From: Rebecca billardiae RCC1528
Taxonomy: Eukaryota; Haptophyta
Assembly: GCA_965240325.2 (NCBI GenBank)
Contig: OZ251244.1
Span: 744,001-808,000 of the forward strand
Reading direction: 5' to 3'
DNA length: 64,000 nt
In this document: one piece after another, positions 19,891 to 31,116 of the stretch
Numbering within the stretch: position 1 is the first letter of the stretch
How the letters are laid out: each line of letters starts with the position of its first letter
The notes under the pieces: model-generated
Database searches by the model: none
Seen by the model: the letters and a program-made list of their open reading frames with translations, nothing else
Told to the model about the DNA's origin: nothing
Program-made: the position numbers and the translations under genes

Positions 19891-21663
19891 GCCTCGCCGC
19901 CGCGTCGATCGATGCAGTGCGAGGGCCGCTCGGTGCGCGTCGGCGCCGCCGCGGGTGCTGTCGGCCGACGGCCTGGAGCGCGAGGGCGACTGCGAGCACG
20001 GGCGAGAGAGGAGCACGGCGTCGCCCGTAGCATATGCCACCTCGCCATCGTCGCGGACTCGCCGCTCGCAGATCTAAGCCCAGCCTCGTCGCGAGCAAAA
20101 CAGATGTCCGCGCTCGCAGCCTCGTGCTGCGAGGACTGGCGCCCAGCCTCGTCGCCCGCAGATCTGCGCGCGCTGCTTGCCGCGCCGTCATGCGCAGCCA
20201 GAGAGAGAGAGGCTCACGGTCAGCACTCCGCACGCGGAGCCATCACAGCGCGGCCATGGTCATGGACGGCGCGAGCGTGAGGGCTTGGTCGAGCGACTTC
20301 CCGCGAACATGCCGAGAGTTCAGCTGCGCGGGCGTGCGGCGTGGCGCGCGCGGGCGCGCGCGCATGGCAGGGCGGGGCGCGCGGAGTGAGCGAGGCACGA
20401 ATGCGATGGCGACGGCCGTTGGGACCCGCCGCGCAGCTGCGCGCACCAGCGCTGAGTCTTGTCGGATTGAACGATCGTGCCTGCGTCACGCATTCACGGG
20501 GCATTGCCCGCCTCAGAGGCTTTGCTCGAGCCCGCTCGTTCGTCAGTGTGGCAGGGCTTTTGTAAAGTATCATCGCGCGAAGCCTTGTGATGAGCAGTAT
20601 TAATCGACGGGAGATATAACTATAAAAAAACGGACAGAGATGAGATAGGCAGAGAGCCCAGAAATGACGGTTCGTTAGCTCGTACCATTATAAAACTTTA
20701 CCACCTTGATAACCGTATGAACCAGGGCGCGCGGGAACGTCGATTCAAGCTACCCGCGCAATACCATATCGCGTCGCTGCCATCATTGTTGATGAGCGAA
20801 TTCAGGCCTCATCAACAAATGATCATATGGGTCGAGAGCGAGAATGTTCGCCTTCAGGCTGTGTCGTTCATCTGAAATACAAGAATTGGATTGCCACCGA
20901 ACCAAATGTTTGGTTCGCTTTATGCAGAATCTCGTTTCAGTTGAATGGCGGGCGATCGTCTTTCGTTGAAACGGTGTTTTTGAAGCGCAGTTCTCTTAAG
21001 AGAAGAGGGATGCGTCTAATCTAAAACGCTGTTTTTCAGAAGCGCGTGAATCAAAGCTGACGACCCAACCTATCGTTTCTATGGTTGGCGAGCTGTTTCA
21101 GGCTCTTACAATTCAGGCATCTTACTATGACGGAATGTTCTAACACACGGCTGGTGTTATGTGCTATTCCACCCTGCATTCCCCTAAGTGTTACTATCGT
21201 TAAAATTAAGGGGCAGTACAAACGCAATCATTGCGGCAGCGATATCCACTCATACGCGGTGGCCACCTACCGAAAAATCCCCAAAATCCTGCGCGCATCC
21301 TCTTTTTGATTTTGCGGAGCACGTGCGCCGCCCCCCCCCCGGCTTTCGCTCACGCTCAGACCTTTCGGGGGGGGGCGTGCGCCATAATCGTCACCGCGTA
21401 CTACTACGAGCTAGGCCCGTTATTTAGCTTTATTACTACGTACTGCTGAATCTGATGCTTTATATTATTATTCATGATCCGAAGCAGACAATGTTCGACT
21501 CCAGTCGATCGTCATCGTCAGGTCATGCAGCACCTAAAACTTCGAGTAGCCGCACTGCCGCCCGGCTCCGGCGACCGCCATCACTGGCGGCGGGTTGCTT
21601 GCGGGCCTGCGGCTGCGGCATGACCGCCGCGGCATGACGGACGACTGCGTGCGGACTACTCAT
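19891..21663. other. Intergenic segment with composition shift
   Basis: No convincing gene. From about 20580 to 21560 the sequence is far less GC-rich than its surroundings, suggesting inserted or old non-coding DNA. It includes a perfect palindrome CGAACCAAATGTTTGGTTCG (20899-20918) and a C10...G9 pair about 25 bases apart (21331-21340 and 21367-21375) able to form a hairpin. The repeat shared with the start of the window lies at 20374-20432. Confidence 0.55.
20374..20432 (+). repeat. Dispersed GC-rich repeat, copy 2
   Basis: Second copy of the roughly 60-base sequence described at 320-379, same orientation, about 85% similar by eye. Confidence 0.5.
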
Positions 21664-24600
21664 TCAGACGGCACGTGCCGCGCGCTGCGAGCGCGCCGCC
21701 GCCGGCTGCTGCGCTTTCGCGCCAGCCGCCTTGCCCGCGCCAGCGCGCGAGCCGCGCGAGCCGCTGCGCGCGCCGCGCGCGCTCGCCGGCGTCTGCGTCG
21801 GGCCACCGGGCAGCTCACTGAGCACACCCTCAAGGTTGGCGGCGCGGGCAGGCGTGGCGGCGGCGGCGGCGTGCTCGCGCGCCGGCGTCTCCGCCTCGTC
21901 GTCACTCGCGGCTCCGTCCGCGCGGAGCGCGCGCGCGCGGAGCTTGCCCAGCACCGCTTCGAACTCCTCCTGCGGGCGCACGCACCGGCGCGGGCGCGCG
22001 TGGGGGCGCGCACGCGCGCACGCGCGCATCGCGGCGGTAGGCGAGAGAGCACACGCGCGTGAGCCATCAAGCGTGCAGCAGGCCTGTGGGCCGGCAAGGC
22101 AGCCGGATAGGAACACGGGGGAAGCGCGGCTCGGAGCGCGGCGAGCGCGCGCGCGCACCGCCGTCTGCGAGAGCGCCGCCTTGCCCACGCGCCGCGCGCG
22201 CGCCGCCGCCTCGCACAGCGACGCGAACACGATCTCGTCGCCGAGACGGTGCGCGTACGACTCCTGACGCTCGAGCAGGCGGCGCAGCGAGCGCTCGGTC
22301 GCCGGCAGCCGCTCGAGGCAGAAGGCGATGGCGCGCGCGGTCTCGGGGACGTCCGCGTCCGCGGCGGCGAGCCGCGCGACGAGCCGCTCGCTCAGGGCCT
22401 CCGCCTGCCGGTCCTTGTCGATGAAGCCCAGCAGGTAGCCGAGGATCTCCTTGAAGCCCTGGCCGCCGATGCGCACCGGACGCCGGGCGCGATCGAGCGC
22501 GGAGGCGAGCGGTGTGAGAGGCGAGCGCCGGCGGCGCGTGGACGTGGGCGGCGCATGTGCGGGCGGGCGGGCGCGTGGCCGGCACGGCGCGCCCGGCGCG
22601 GCAGCACTGCGCGCACCTCGCTGCTCACGCCCGCCTCGGGCCGGCTGAGCCGAGAGAGCAAGTCCGGGAGCGCGTTGTAGACCGGAGCCGACGACTTGGC
22701 GGCGAGCTCGGTGAAGAGCGCGCGCGCGCGCGCGCGCACCTCGGGCTGCGGGTCGAGCAGGAGCAGCGCGGACTCGGCGATCCCGCCGCGCGCCTTTACC
22801 ATGTCGTGCAGCGTGAGGTGGCTCACCACCATGAGCGCGTGCGTGCGCACACACACGTCCGAGTCGCGGAGCGTGCGGTGCACGTGCGCCGTCCACGGCT
22901 CGAGCAGGTTGGGGTAGCGCACGCAGAGGTCGCCGAGCGCGACGACGAGCGTGGTGCGCACGGCCGCGGGCACGGCCGCGTGCGCGCCGTCGGCCGGTGC
23001 GCACGTCGCGCTGCCGCCGTCCTCGTCGGCGCACGCGGCGCCGCCATCCTTGGAGCCCGCGTCGCCGCCATGCTGACCGCCATGCTGGTCGGGCGCGAGG
23101 AGCAAGCTGAAGAAGAGCTGCAGCCGCGCCTCGCAGTACGCGGGCGAGGCGGCCATCAGCTTGGCGAGGGTGAGCGCCGCGGCGCAGCGCACGCGCGGCT
23201 GGGCACCCGCGCCCTCGCCGGCGCACAGCGCGTCCACCAGCGGGCAGTACGCGCCGAGCAGCCCGTCGGGGCCGGGGCCGTCGGGGCCGTCGCCGCTGCG
23301 CCAGCCCACCACGTCCCGATCGGCGAGCAGGCGGAAGTTCTCGTAGTCGGTCTCCTCCGCCTCGGCGCGCGCGCCGAGCTCCTTCTCCACGGCGGACTCG
23401 TCCTCACCGTCCGCCTCCGCGCCCGCCGCCGCCGCGCCGGCGGGCGGCGCGCGCGCGCCCGCGCGCGCGCGCTTGAGCGCGCGCTCGCAGCGCTCAATGT
23501 GCACGAGCTCCGAGATCGCGATCTGGCCGAGCGTGAAGAGCAGGCGGCAGAGGGCGTCGACGCTGGTGGCGTGCGAGACGGGCGGGTCCACGCTGCCGCC
23601 GCGCTCCACGCCATCCACCTCGCCCTCCGCGCCGGGCGGCGCAGCGGCGCTGCGCGCATCGTCGTCGGCGCCGCCGAGCGCATGCGCATGCAGTGCGCGC
23701 ACGACCGATGCTGCCTCGGCCTCGGGCGCGGGCGAGAGGGCGTAGAGCGCGCCGAGCGCGCGCTCGGCCATCTGCGGCCACGCCGCCGCGTCGGCACCAC
23801 CCTCCGCCGGCGCCCACGCGAGCAGCGCGCGCAGCTGCTGCAGCGCGCGCTGGCGCGGAATTGGAACCGCGCTGGCGCCTCCCGCGGCCTCGGCGTTGGC
23901 GCCGGCGGCGGCGCCGAGCACGGCGCACGCCGCCGAGGCGAGCTGCGCGTTGTAGGGCGGCGAGAGCGCGAGCGTGAGCATCCGGTCGATGCGCCCGCGC
24001 AGCACGTCCGCGTCCACCGCCGCGAGCATCAGCAGCAGCTCGAGCGACGCCGCGGCGCGCGGCGTGCGCGGCGGCGCGCCCTCAGGGCGCACGGCGCCGG
24101 GCTCGGCGTCGGCCGGCGGCTCGAGCGCGAGCTCCCAGAGCGCGCCGACGATGCCGGCGGGCAGCTTGGCGCCGGCCGCGCCGGCCGACGCCGCCGCGCC
24201 GCCCGCGGACGCGTCGCCAAGCAGCTGCGGCAGCAGCGCCTCCAGCGCCGCATGCGAATTCGGGCCGAGTTTTGCATAGAGCGAGACGAGCGAGCGCGCG
24301 CTCGCGGCGGCGGCGGCGTGCGCGCGGGGCGCGCGCGGCTTGGGGCCCTTGGCGGCCGCGACGTGCGCCTCGCCCTCCGCCTCCTCGCCCAGCGCCCCGC
24401 CCAGCAACGTGCCGAGGAACGCCTCGGCGAGCGCCGCGCGCACGGTCGGCTCGGGAGACAGGCTGAGTGGAAGGGTGCCGAGCAGAGAGGCCGGCGCGCG
24501 GCGCACGCCAAAGTCGGCGAGCGTGGCGAGCGTGCTGATGGTCTCGGCGGCGTCGGTGGCGGTGCTCGAGCTGAGCAGCTGCACCACGTCGTCGAGCGCG

Positions 24601-26349
24601 CCGTCAAGCGCGCGCGAGAAGCGCAGCGCGCCGTCACAGAGCGCGAGCGCGCGGCGCGCGCGCGCGCCGTCCGCGCCACCTCCCTCCGCCGCGCCCGCCG
24701 CGCCCGGCTCGTCTGTCTCCCAGAAGGCGGCGTCGGCGATCGCGGCGGGGTCGGGCTCGGCCGCGCCCTCCGCCTCGGCGCGCACCTCCTCCACCTTGGC
24801 CTTGAGCGTCGCGTGCGCGGCGGCATGCGCATTCGTGTCGAGCGACGGCGCGAACGGGTTGAACTGTGCGAGCTGCCGAAGTGTCACGAGCGCGTTCTTG
24901 CGCACGAGCGCGGCCTTGTCGCGCAGCCGGCCGAGCACCGCGTCGACCAGCGCGTCCCACACCGACGGCGGCACCGCGCGCGCCTGCACCGCGCGCGCCC
25001 ACGCCTGCAGCGCGCGCCCGCGCGTGTAGCTACTGGCATCAAGCACGCGCGCGAGCAGCACGTCCGAAATCGCTTCGGCCGTCTGCCGGAGGGCGTCGCC
25101 GTTGAGCTCGCCGAGCGCGTCGTCGGCGTGCTGCGCGAGGAGGGCACGGCGCTGCTCCTGCACGTGCACGAGCAGCCCGCCTGCGCGCGGAGCGAGCGTG
25201 CGCGCGCACGGCACGATGGGTGAGCGCGCGAAGCAGCGCAGAGCTGTGGTCGCGAGCGCGCGCTCGAGCGCGCGCGCGCGCACACGGCGCGCGGCGCGCA
25301 CCGAAGGCTTGGACGACGCCGGAGCGCACGGTGTAGTTGTCCGACGCGAGCTGCGGCATCAGCGCGCCCACGTTCGCGAGGAGCACCTCCGGAAGCCTCT
25401 CGGCCAGCTCGACCATGAGTGCGGCCGCGCCGCGAGCGCCGGAGGAGTCCGCGCCGGCCGCGCCCGCCGCGGCGGCCGCGGCGCCGACGTCGTGCACGAG
25501 CTCGCCGACGACCTGCACGCCGTCGTCGGCCGCCGTCAGGCGCACGGCCAGCTCCGCCAGGTACGGCGGCACGTGCTCGCACTTGTGCACGAGCTCGACG
25601 CACGACGTGACCACGGCGAGCCGCTGTCCGAATCGCGCAGCAGCGGTCGCGAGGACCTCGACTGCCGGCCGGCGGATCGCGGCGTTCTTGGAGAGGGTGG
25701 GGTGCTCGAGCAGCGCGCATGCCGCGCGGGTGAAGAGGTGCATGAACGACTCGTCGGGCGCCGAGAGCCCCCACAGCGCCGCGAGCTCGCACTCCAGCGC
25801 CGCGTTGAGCCGAAGCAGCATGTCTTCGAGCAGCGCCGCACGCTCCCAGCTGCCGGCCGCAGCGGCCTTGCCGCCCTTGGCGGTGGACGCGCGCGCGCCC
25901 TTGGCGGTGGATGCACGCGTCGGGGCGTCCTCCTCGCGCCCAAGCGCGGCGGTGACCAGCCAGCTCACGAAGAAGGCGTGCAGCTTGAGCGCGCTGCGCG
26001 GACCGACCAGCTCGGCGTCCGAGCGCGCCATGTCGAGCTTGGCGACGCGGCGCACGACGGCGACGAGCCGGTCGGTGCTCTCGGCAAGGGTACGACGAAG
26101 ACTCCCCACCGCCGCGGCGGGAAGCTCGCCGAAGCCGCACAGCGCGCTGTACACGGTGTCGAGCGTCGCGCGCTCGGAGAGTGCATCCTCCGGCGCCGCG
26201 TCGAACGCGCGCTCGCGCGCGTCCTCCAGAGCGGCAAGGACAGCCGCGGCGGGCATGGCGGAGACGTCGACGCGCTCGGCCACGCCGAAGCGGCCACCGC
26301 GCCCCTCGAGCTCATCAGCCCTCGCGGGGATGGCGAACTCGTCCTCCAT
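21664..26349 (-). CDS. NCAPD2: Condensin complex subunit 1 (CAP-D2 family)
   Basis: Four exons: 26349-25302, 25180-22617, 22458-22159 and 21969-21664; introns 25181-25301 (phase 1), 22459-22616 (phase 0) and 21970-22158 (phase 0), all with GTGCGCGC donors; 1405 residues. The protein is built of HEAT-type helical repeats. Joining exons 2 and 3 gives YNALPDLLSRLSRPEAGVSS followed by EGFKEILGYLLGFIDKDRQ, and exons 3-4 give SQTAEEFEAVLGKL, which match the C-terminal conserved block of CAP-D2. The segment RTTLVVALGDLCVRYPNLLE followed by HVHRTLRDSDVCVRTHALMV is the core condensin D2 signature. The length fits the family (about 1250-1400). The protein acts in the nucleus on mitotic chromosomes with SMC2/SMC4. 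A low-complexity tail follows the conserved region. The start was chosen at the ATG giving MEDEFAIPAR, about 240 bp from the divergent QCR9 gene. Confidence 0.93.
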
Positions 26350-26591
26350 TGAGCCTGGACACGCAGCGGGCGGCGGGCCTGATGCCGGCTCTGGCGGCCC
26401 TTCTCGTTTGAAAATCGAGGTCCGGAAGTGCTCGTCGCGAGCGAGCGCCGAGCGGCCGAGCAGCGCGCTCGCGAGTCCGTCCCGCGAAAAACCGGGTGCT
26501 CGCGCCCGGACCCGCGCATCATCGGCAAGCAGGGTGGTGGTGTTGCCGGGAGCAGCGAGGTCGCGCAGCGAGCAGCACGCATATCGCAGCC
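26350..26591. promoter_or_regulatory. Divergent promoter between condensin and QCR9 genes
   Basis: Only 242 bases separate the two start codons, which face away from each other, so promoters and both 5' untranslated regions must share this interval. No TATA box was recognised. Confidence 0.45.
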
Positions 26592-27001
26592 ATGTCGTCG
26601 CCGCCGATGCCACAGTGGAAGCTCGGGCGGCTGTCGAAGGAGTCCGAGTTCAGCAAGACGTTCTACAACTTCTTCCTCAAGAGGAACTCGTCGTACGTCA
26701 CCACCATCTTCGCCGTCGCGGTTGTCGGCGGCATCGCGTTTGATAAGATGATGGACTCTGTGTGGGAGACGAGCAACAAGGGGGTACGCGCGCGCGGCGG
26801 CGGCGGGCGCGGCATCTGGCGTGGTCGTTGGCCATGCACCCCTGCCCGAGGTGCCTCCGGGTGGGCCGCCAGGCTGCTGCCCGCCTCAACTCACACGCGC
26901 GCGCCGCTGCGCTACGCCTACCGCGTGTTCTCGCTGCGGCGCTCGCGCGTGCGCAGAAGCTGTGGAAGGACGTGAAGGACAACTTCAGCGGCGAGGACTA
27001 G
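26592..27001 (+). CDS. QCR9: Cytochrome bc1 complex subunit 9 (QCR9/UCR10 family)
   Basis: Two exons, 26592-26783 and 26957-27001, intron phase 0 (donor GTACGCGC, acceptor GTGCGCAG); 78 residues, usual for the family. The protein reads FSKTFYNFFLKRNSSYV, then one membrane segment TTIFAVAVVGGIAFDKMMD (about residues 36-54), then after splicing NKGKLWKDVKDNF. This arrangement (short N-arm, single helix, KLWK-type tail) is diagnostic for the small subunit 9 of mitochondrial complex III. It sits in the mitochondrial inner membrane and helps assemble the Rieske protein region. The 15-codon second exon is easily missed without splicing. Confidence 0.9.
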
Positions 27002-27542
27002 GCGTGCGGATAGGCACCTCGTGCGCGTGGCGATCGGCCGGGCGCACGCTATCGCTTCGTCCTGCAGCTGGGGCAGCGCGGGCGCCGCCTGACGGTCTCC
27101 GGACGCGCGCTGGCGCGGGCGTCGTCTGATCGGGCCGCCGCGCCGGGCGCGCGCGGCCCGCGCAGATGCGCTCAAGCGGTGCCTTCGCCGTGTGTGGGCG
27201 CAGCGGATGGCGCCGGCGCACGAGGCGCGGCCCGGGATGGAGACAGGGCGGCCGACCCGGGCCGGACACGGGGCCGCCTGAGCCGCGGGACGATTTGACG
27301 AAACACGCCTCATCCTGATAAGGGTCCGGGACGAATCCTGTGAAGTCATCTACAAGTCCGGATATTCCGGGCAGGAACCCCGGGACCGGCACGTCCACCA
27401 ATCAGAGGCGTCGACGCGGCCGGAATCTTGCTGTTTCCTGTCGCCGACCCGGCTTTCGGTGCGCCCGCGCCGGAGCGCCCGCCGCTCGCGAGCCGGTGGC
27501 CGCGTCCTGCCCTCCACCTCGCAGCTCAGGACTTGCCGAAGG
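27002..27542. other. Intergenic segment between QCR9 and the proline-repeat gene
   Basis: It should contain the 3' end of the QCR9 transcript and the promoter/5' leader of the next gene. A minus-strand frame (27401-26985) starts with a non-repetitive stretch (GFLPGISGLVDDFTGFVPDP) but soon becomes Arg/Pro-rich noise and is not called. Confidence 0.5.
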
Positions 27543-29222
27543 ATGTCCGGCACCGGCGCGACGACGCTCAAGAGCGTGCTCGAGAAGCGCGCGAAATCCG
27601 CGGCGGTGCCCGCGCGCGAGGTGCTGCCGCCGGTGGACAAGCGCGAGTCGCTAGCACGCGCCCGCAGCCAGCTCACCCGCGCCGTCACCACCAACGAGTT
27701 CGAGCTGGCCGCGCTCAGCTTTGACAAGGTCCTCGACGAGCTCGCGCAGAGCGTCGGCAAGGACCACAGCATCTCCCAGGAGGAGGTGGACGCGGAGAGC
27801 ACGTGGCTTTGCGAGATGATCCATGCGCACCAGAACCGCTCCGCCCAGGGCGCCGCCGCCGCCGCCGCCGCCGTCGCCGCCGCCGCGACCGACTCGGGCG
27901 CGGACGTGACGATGACGCTCGTTCCCGCGCCGCCAAAGACGCCGACGCCGGCTGCGGCGAAGACGCCGGGCACCGGCGGCTCGTCGCAGCCGCGGAAGAA
28001 GCAGAAGACGTCCGCGGCCAAGTCGGACGGCGCGCCGAGCACCGAGAAGCGCGAGTCCACCGTCGCGTGGACCAAGTTCCACTCGCTCACGTCCGCCGAG
28101 ATGGGCATCGATCCGGAGAAGCAGGTCTCGACGGAGAAGGAGGTGCTGAAGGAGTGCGCGAAGAAGGCGAAGGACTACGTGACGAAGGTGGAGAACGCGC
28201 GCGAGGTGATCAAGGTGCTCAACTCCGCGTACCCCGACGTCGCCATCGAGCCCGACAGGATCACCACGCCGATGGTGACGACGCGCGACGTGAAAAGCGA
28301 CCATCTCAAGTTTTGGTACCTGAAGCCCAACTTCAAGGACAAGGAGGTGGAGCTGCTGCTGCGCGTGGCGCGGCACAAGACGGGGAACCTGTGGGACATC
28401 TCGTACGGCATCAAGCAGCCCACGCCCAAGCCGAACGTGCCCGGCTCCCTCCCGCTCGCGACCGACTCGCCGGCGGTGCCGCCCCTGCCCAACCTGTCCG
28501 CTGTCTCGCCGGCCCAGCCGCCAGCGCCGCCGTCGTCCGTCTTGCAGCCGGTGCCGCAGCGGCCGGCGGCGCCGCCCGTGCCGCAGCCGCCGCCGCCCGT
28601 GCCGCAGCCGCCGCCCGTGCCGCAGCCACCGCCCGTGCCGCCGCCTGTGCCGCAGCCGCCGCCCGTGCCGCAGCCACCGCCCGTGCCGCAGCCGCCGCCC
28701 GTGCCGCCGCCCGTGCCGCAGCCGCCGCCCGTGCCGCAGCCGCCGCCCGTGCCGCAGCCGCCGCCCGTGCCTCCGCCCGTGCCGCAGCCACCGCCCGTGC
28801 CGCAGCCACCGGCAGTGCCGCAGCCGCCGCCCGTGCCGCAGCCGCCCGCGGTGCCCCAGCCGCCCGCGGTGCCGCAGCCGCCACCCGCGCCGCAGCCGCC
28901 ACCCGTGCCGCCGTCCGCGCAGTCAGCACCGCCGCAGCCGGAGCCGGCGCCTGCGGTGCCTCAGCCGCCGCAGTCTGTGGCAGCGCCGGCGCCGCCGCCG
29001 CCGCAGCCGCCGCCGCTGCCAGTGGCGCCCCCGCCGCCGCAGCTCACGTCGCAGCTGGCGCCGCCGCCCGCGCCGCAGCCTCCCCAGCCGCCCCAGCCGC
29101 CGGCCGTCTCCGCCCCTCCACTGCCACCGGTGCCGATGCCGCCGGCCATCCCCACAGTCACGGACGTGACTACGACCGACCCGTCGTCTGTCGTCAAGTC
29201 CGTCATGGTCGACCACCCGTGA
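27543..29222 (+). CDS. Nuclear-type protein with PVPQPP tandem repeats, unknown function
   Basis: Single exon, 559 residues from the ATG at 27543; an in-frame ATG at 27459 is possible but adds only Arg/Ser-rich sequence. Residues 1-105 are predicted mostly helical (TLKSVLEKRAKSAA, SFDKVLDELAQSVGKDHSIS). A basic stretch QPRKKQKTSAAK near residue 155 resembles a nuclear localisation signal. Residues 175-315 form a second folded-looking region (TVAWTKFHSLTSAEMGIDPE, DVKSDHLKFWYLKPNF, GNLWDISYGIKQPTPKPN). From about residue 340 the protein is a proline/glutamine repeat of PPVPQPP units, a likely binding platform for SH3/WW/EVH1-type domains. The N-terminal family was not recognised. Codon phase is preserved throughout the repeat, which argues for a real gene. 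Confidence 0.75.
   Translation: MSGTGATTLKSVLEKRAKSAAVPAREVLPPVDKRESLARARSQLTRAVTTNEFELAALSFDKVLDELAQSVGKDHSISQEEVDAESTWLCEMIHAHQNRSAQGAAAAAAAVAAAATDSGADVTMTLVPAPPKTPTPAAAKTPGTGGSSQPRKKQKTSAAKSDGAPSTEKRESTVAWTKFHSLTSAEMGIDPEKQVSTEKEVLKECAKKAKDYVTKVENAREVIKVLNSAYPDVAIEPDRITTPMVTTRDVKSDHLKFWYLKPNFKDKEVELLLRVARHKTGNLWDISYGIKQPTPKPNVPGSLPLATDSPAVPPLPNLSAVSPAQPPAPPSSVLQPVPQRPAAPPVPQPPPPVPQPPPVPQPPPVPPPVPQPPPVPQPPPVPQPPPVPPPVPQPPPVPQPPPVPQPPPVPPPVPQPPPVPQPPAVPQPPPVPQPPAVPQPPAVPQPPPAPQPPPVPPSAQSAPPQPEPAPAVPQPPQSVAAPAPPPPQPPPLPVAPPPPQLTSQLAPPPAPQPPQPPQPPAVSAPPLPPVPMPPAIPTVTDVTTTDPSSVVKSVMVDHP
28577..28920 (+). repeat. Tandem coding repeat encoding PPVPQPP units
   Basis: Imperfect tandem units of about 15-18 bases (CCGCCCGTGCCGCAG type) run for roughly 340 bases within the proline-repeat gene and stay in frame. 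Third-position changes between units show it is not a fresh expansion. Confidence 0.9.
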
Positions 29223-31116
29223 ATCGCGCCACTCGCTCACGGCACGCACACACACACACACCAGCCGCCCGGCGCGGCCACGCCCGCAGTACACGTGCTC
29301 GGGCGATGCGCGAGCCATGCGCCCCCACGACCTCTCGCCAGCACAGCAGTCGGCGCCCGTCCAGTCTCCGCGCTCGCAAGCGCTGCCACAGCCGAGACAC
29401 CCGCGCAGCCTCGCTGCCGCTGCCGCCGCGATGCTGCCGCGCTGATGCCGGCCGCCCGCGACGCTGCGCGGCCCCGACGCGTCACACCTAGCCCAGTGGC
29501 GTGTGCGCGTCGAGCTGCCTGCGTCCGCATCGCCAACCCCTGCTCCTCTCGCTGCCTTCACGGCCGCTGCCGCGCGTCCCGGCGTCCGCACACACGGGCA
29601 CGGCCGCGACCCCGGGTCGTTTGCCCGGTGGTGGTGCGCCGACCGCTGGCGCCAGCGAGTCGCCGGTGACATCTGACATACGTCACCGCTCGCACGTGCC
29701 AGCGCCGCGCACGACGACGATGTCGATGGCAGCCGTAGTGAAACACGCGCTAGCTTAATAAATATAACGTTACTGAAATTCAACTCCGCTTCGGAGTCCT
29801 CTGCCAGTGCCGGCGGAGGCCGCGTCACGGAGCCTCGGACCGGCCGCCAGTAGTTCCCGGCATGACTAGTGGGGTCAGAGCTCCGGCCGACCGTTACACT
29901 CTCGGGTGCCACAATCTCCCGAAATCTCTTAGCATGAACTATCACGACACGGGTATTTACTTGGACGAACTAGTTAGTAGGCGTTAAGGCTTAATTCCGC
30001 ATTGGGTGCCGTAGAAATAGAATCCGCCTCAGATGATGAGTGCCAAGATCATTCAGACTGCCAAAATGTGATCTAGACGGAGTGCGATTCTGGTGCAAAT
30101 AGCGAGATCACCTTGGCAGATCGTGTATCTCCCCTACTAATGTTGCCGAGATCGCGTCGAGATTGAGGTCGTATATATCTCCAGTATGTGACCTTTTTTC
30201 GCAAAACTTGATGTCAGCGTGACCCCAGCTCATTTCAGGCGAATAATATTGACATCCATCCCGAAGTTTGAGAGCCTCATCTCAAGACGACAGGAAGCAG
30301 TTTGAGTTGGATTTTGGGCCACGCACCCCCCACCGTGGGGCTCTGACCCCTCTATTCCACGACCACTTCAGCTATACAGATTACAGTACTAGTAGTCGCG
30401 AGGACTAGGACGACCGTCAGCAGTATATAGCTAGCAGCAGTACATACAGTAGTATGTATACTACGACCGACGGTAGTGACTGCTGGCGGCGGCATTCCGG
30501 CGCCGGCGGCGCGCCGCCGCCGCCGCGCCGTCCCGGCCCGCGCGGACCGCGTACTCCGGTAGGCGGTACTCGTACTCGTAGGTAGGATTTACGTACTGAG
30601 TCAGAGTGTACTAGTCGTATCAGTGACTCAGTGTAAGCTGCGTACCGGTCACTCGTACGCCGACTACTCGGAGTCGAGTCTGCTACGCTGCTACGGCTAG
30701 CAGGCACGAGTCAGCTGATGCGCTATTGCGCCTATTGGCGCGGTATTCCGTATTCGGACTCAGTCGGTCCGCGGAGGCCGTCCGCTGACCGCTGCTGCGG
30801 CCGGTCTTGCCTCTTGGCCGGTCTGATGGTCTGATGGGCCGTCGCCGTCGGCCGCCGTCGCGGCCCCGTCGGCGTCCGGCCGGGCCGTCGGCCGGCCGGG
30901 CCCGGACCGCCCCGCCCGCGCCCCGGCGGCGGGCGACGGCCCACCTGGCGGCCCAGGCCGGCCACGCGGGGCAGGGTCCGGCCGCCCGTTCCGTTGCCCG
31001 TTAGGCGTCACGACGGCCGAAGTCGTCGGCCGACCAGCGGCTGCAGGCTGAAGGCGTCAGCGCGGTGCTCGGGGCAAAGCCAGCTCGTGGCGCCTGCCTG
31101 CGCCGGCCGTGACGGC
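29223..31116. other. Intergenic segment without recognisable genes
   Basis: After the end of the proline-repeat gene the sequence becomes AT-richer (about 29.75-30.45 kb), then a GC-only block at 30.83-30.99 kb of CGGCCGG/GGCCGTC units that can self-pair. No frame has protein character on either strand and no RNA gene was recognised. Confidence 0.6.

Noticed and set aside
22557-25223. 888-codon open frame on the plus strand
   Set aside because: Lies antisense to the condensin subunit gene, is Arg/Gly/His-rich throughout and has no domain; a by-product of GC-rich codon use.
26985-27401. Minus-strand frame starting MVDVPVPGFLPGISGLVDD
   Set aside because: The first 35 residues look protein-like, but the rest is Arg/Pro-rich, it overlaps the QCR9 3' end and no supporting exon or family was found.
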